Of a stretch of DNA of 5,677 nucleotides, positions 4,055 through 5,677 are shown one piece after another; the first letter of the stretch is position 1; each line of letters opens with the position of its first letter. The stretch comes from Methanothrix sp. GTDB taxonomy: Archaea > Halobacteriota > Methanosarcinia > Methanotrichales > Methanotrichaceae. The stretch spans positions 1 through 5,677 of the forward strand of contig JAQTYS010000177.1 of the NCBI GenBank assembly GCA_028688175.1, read 5' to 3'. The notes under the pieces are model-generated. The model worked only from the letters and a program-made list of their open reading frames with translations. It ran no database searches and was not told the DNA's origin. A program made the position numbers and the translations under genes.

Positions 4055-5677
4055 CTAATCCGTGGCCAGTATGTGCCCGATAATCCTGCCGTAAGCAGGC
4101 CTTGCTATGAAAGTGCCCAGAATCACACCCAGGATTATGATGAGTGCAAATCCGGTGAGCGAGCCGAAGCCCATTACAAGCAAAGGCAGCATAGCTACAG
4201 TTGTGGTTGCAGCTGCACCCAGGATGATGAGGAAAGCCCTGGACAGCCGGGCCAAGTAGACCTTGCTGCTGGTGGCCGCAATCTTGCCCACACCGGCTTT
4301 CTCAGCCGCCTGCGCCGCTCTCTCTTTGATGCTGCGCTCAACAGCGGATACTGCCGCCTCACCACCTTTCATAAGCTCATCGGTGATAATGACCAGCTGA
4401 TCCACGCCCGTGCCTATCACCATGATGATGCCGGCAAGGCTAGCCAGATCCAGCTGCCATCCGGCAACAGCCCAGACGCCCAGCATCATTATGACCTCGG
4501 AAAATGAGGTGGTGATCATAGGCAGGACGATCCTTCTCTCCCGGTAGCGGTAGAAAATCATACCAGCTACGGCAAGAAGGGCAATCAGCCCGGCTATGAC
4601 CATCTGCAGCTTGAATTGCCTTCCCAAAGCAGCCGAGACCTGGCCTGAGCCGACAACCTCGACATTGACCGGCAGAGCGCCTTCTCTCAGATGAATGTAA
4701 AGCTCTTTGGCCTTAGTAGAGCCAGCATCGCCTCCACCAACGGTGGCCTGCATGCTTCGAGAGGGAACCTTCTGCAGACTGCTTGCCAGCTCTGGGGCAA
4801 GTGGTGCGGAGAATATCTCATCCTTATCCAGATACATGGATATGTAGTGATCCTCAGGCCTCTTGGTGGCACCAGCATCAATTGCTGCCTTCTGGAAGGT
4901 CATTGCTCCTTCTTCTGAGAGAACAAAGGGAACTCCCCATCCACCATTGCGTTCACCCTGGGGGATATCCACCGTCTCCACGGCATCTCCGTAGAGCACA
5001 TGCATGCTCTCATTGTTCTCGGTCTGGATTCTTATCTCGAATTTGCCGGGCTTGCCTACTACCTCCTGGGCAGTAGCCACATCCATTCCCGCCAGATCGA
5101 TGAGTATGTACTTATTATCGACAACTCTGACCTTTATGTCCTGAAGGCCCAGTCGGTTGAGCTTGGAGTCTAAGACCTTCTTGGTCTCGTCCACGGTTTC
5201 CTTGGACACACCCATTACAAATGCGTCTTCGCCTGCAGGCACTCGTCTGCCCACAGGAGCTAAGAGAGCATCGAGCGATTCCCTGGTAACATTAGTCCGG
5301 ATCTCATATCGGACAGGTGCGACTGCCACATTAAGCTGGACATCTGCATCCAGATTTTTCTTAAGGTAATTGATGACAATCGTCTCAGGAGAAGCGATTA
5401 TTGTGATCTTGGTGCTGTTATCTCCTTTTGCGACCTTCGAGCCGATGTAGCCGAGATCATCGGCAAACGCTGAATCTACAACGCCCGGCACCGTCACCAC
5501 GTAGCTCTGTCCATGCTTCTCTACAGAAGAGGCATTAAACTGCATTTCCAGAATCTTTTCCGGCGAGACATCGATTTGTGCTTCTGCGCCCTGCAATTGC
5601 AGCTGCAGATATGAGCCGCCTTCCAGATCCAGTCCGAACTTCAAGCCGAAAAAGCCGATGGAAATGATGGCCAAAGC
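4055..5677 (-). CDS. secD: Preprotein translocase subunit SecD, N-terminus cut by window edge
   Basis: At least 540 residues of the membrane subunit that, with SecF, assists Sec-dependent protein export, ending at TAG 4057-4055. The frame runs off the right edge, and the first codons inside (ALAIISIGFFGLKF) are the end of the first membrane helix, so the true start lies outside; TTG 5674 is not it. Numbering from that TTG: the SecD signature FGLDLEGGSYLQL (13-25); a large extracytoplasmic domain to about 350; then five helices at about 357-376, 383-405, 410-430, 480-501 and 507-532. The fourth membrane helix carries LAGIIMVIGTGVDQLVIITDE, the archaeal form of the conserved motif that has AVDANVIIFER in bacteria. 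A long charged, alanine-rich loop (436-478) separates it from the next helix. Archaeal secD usually lies beside secF, so secF may lie just right of the window. Convergent with surE across a shared terminator. Confidence 0.95.
   Translation of the reverse strand, partial: ALAIISIGFFGLKFGLDLEGGSYLQLQLQGAEAQIDVSPEKILEMQFNASSVEKHGQSYVVTVPGVVDSAFADDLGYIGSKVAKGDNSTKITIIASPETIVINYLKKNLDADVQLNVAVAPVRYEIRTNVTRESLDALLAPVGRRVPAGEDAFVMGVSKETVDETKKVLDSKLNRLGLQDIKVRVVDNKYILIDLAGMDVATAQEVVGKPGKFEIRIQTENNESMHVLYGDAVETVDIPQGERNGGWGVPFVLSEEGAMTFQKAAIDAGATKRPEDHYISMYLDKDEIFSAPLAPELASSLQKVPSRSMQATVGGGDAGSTKAKELYIHLREGALPVNVEVVGSGQVSAALGRQFKLQMVIAGLIALLAVAGMIFYRYRERRIVLPMITTSFSEVIMMLGVWAVAGWQLDLASLAGIIMVIGTGVDQLVIITDELMKGGEAAVSAVERSIKERAAQAAEKAGVGKIAATSSKVYLARLSRAFLIILGAAATTTVAMLPLLVMGFGSLTGFALIIILGVILGTFIARPAYGRIIGHILATD

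Noticed and set aside
3911..4507. 198-codon plus-strand frame over the end of surE and secD
   Set aside because: It runs antisense to the conserved secD membrane region, crosses the terminator, and its protein looks like a complement shadow.
1..5677. CRISPR array, tRNA or rRNA genes
   Set aside because: No regularly spaced repeats beyond the two-copy motif were seen, and no cloverleaf or rRNA-like sequence was recognised on either strand.

Overview
The window looks like a stretch of methanogen-type euryarchaeal chromosome, possibly Methanothrix/Methanosaeta-like. The evidence is an archaeal-style SecD (TM4 motif GTGVDQLVIITDE), a SurE nucleotidase, a compact Mrp/NBP35 ATPase, BRE+TATA-like promoters placed so that mrp and surE would be leaderless, and oligo-T terminators. 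The genus is a guess from recollection, not from a search.

Left edge (1-165). The first 90 bases read as the last 29 codons of a TnpB-like protein. They are followed by a TTCA-loop hairpin ending in GAAGTCAC, which is the typical right end of an IS200/IS605 (IS1341-type) element. The element stops at about 127, directly against a BRE/TATA pair for the next gene. At 166-1038 is a P-loop Fe-S carrier of the Mrp/NBP35 family, complete with N-terminal cysteines and the CPHC motif.

Middle (about 1039-3125). This is a sharply AT-rich accessory insert: 17 of 60 bases are G+C at 2101-2160, against 40 of 60 at 3601-3660. It encodes a four-helix membrane protein with a large soluble domain, and a 118-residue protein with a glycine/asparagine-rich N-terminus and a helical C-terminus. 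The two share a short motif. The membrane protein is the most interesting object here: its reading frame really begins at ATG 1145 behind a good Shine-Dalgarno, but a single in-frame TAA at 1223-1225 cuts it after 26 codons. The frame then stays open for 459 codons. The two genes look like a small two-component membrane/soluble cassette of unknown function, reminiscent of poorly described actinobacterial gene pairs. Between them are a duplicated 16-base motif, two hairpins and a possible leader peptide whose stop overlaps the next start.

Right part (3109-5677). A palindrome plus T-run precedes surE (3154-3942), a metal-dependent nucleotidase. Straight after surE lies a second, degenerate IS200/IS605-type end in the opposite orientation, so the mrp-cassette-surE block is bracketed by inward-facing copies. 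A perfect 10-bp inverted repeat with T-runs on both strands forms a shared terminator between surE and the convergent secD. secD (minus strand) runs off the right edge and lacks only its extreme N-terminus.

The housekeeping genes serve unrelated roles (Fe-S delivery, nucleotide clearance, protein export). The coherent unit is the AT-rich pair in the middle.
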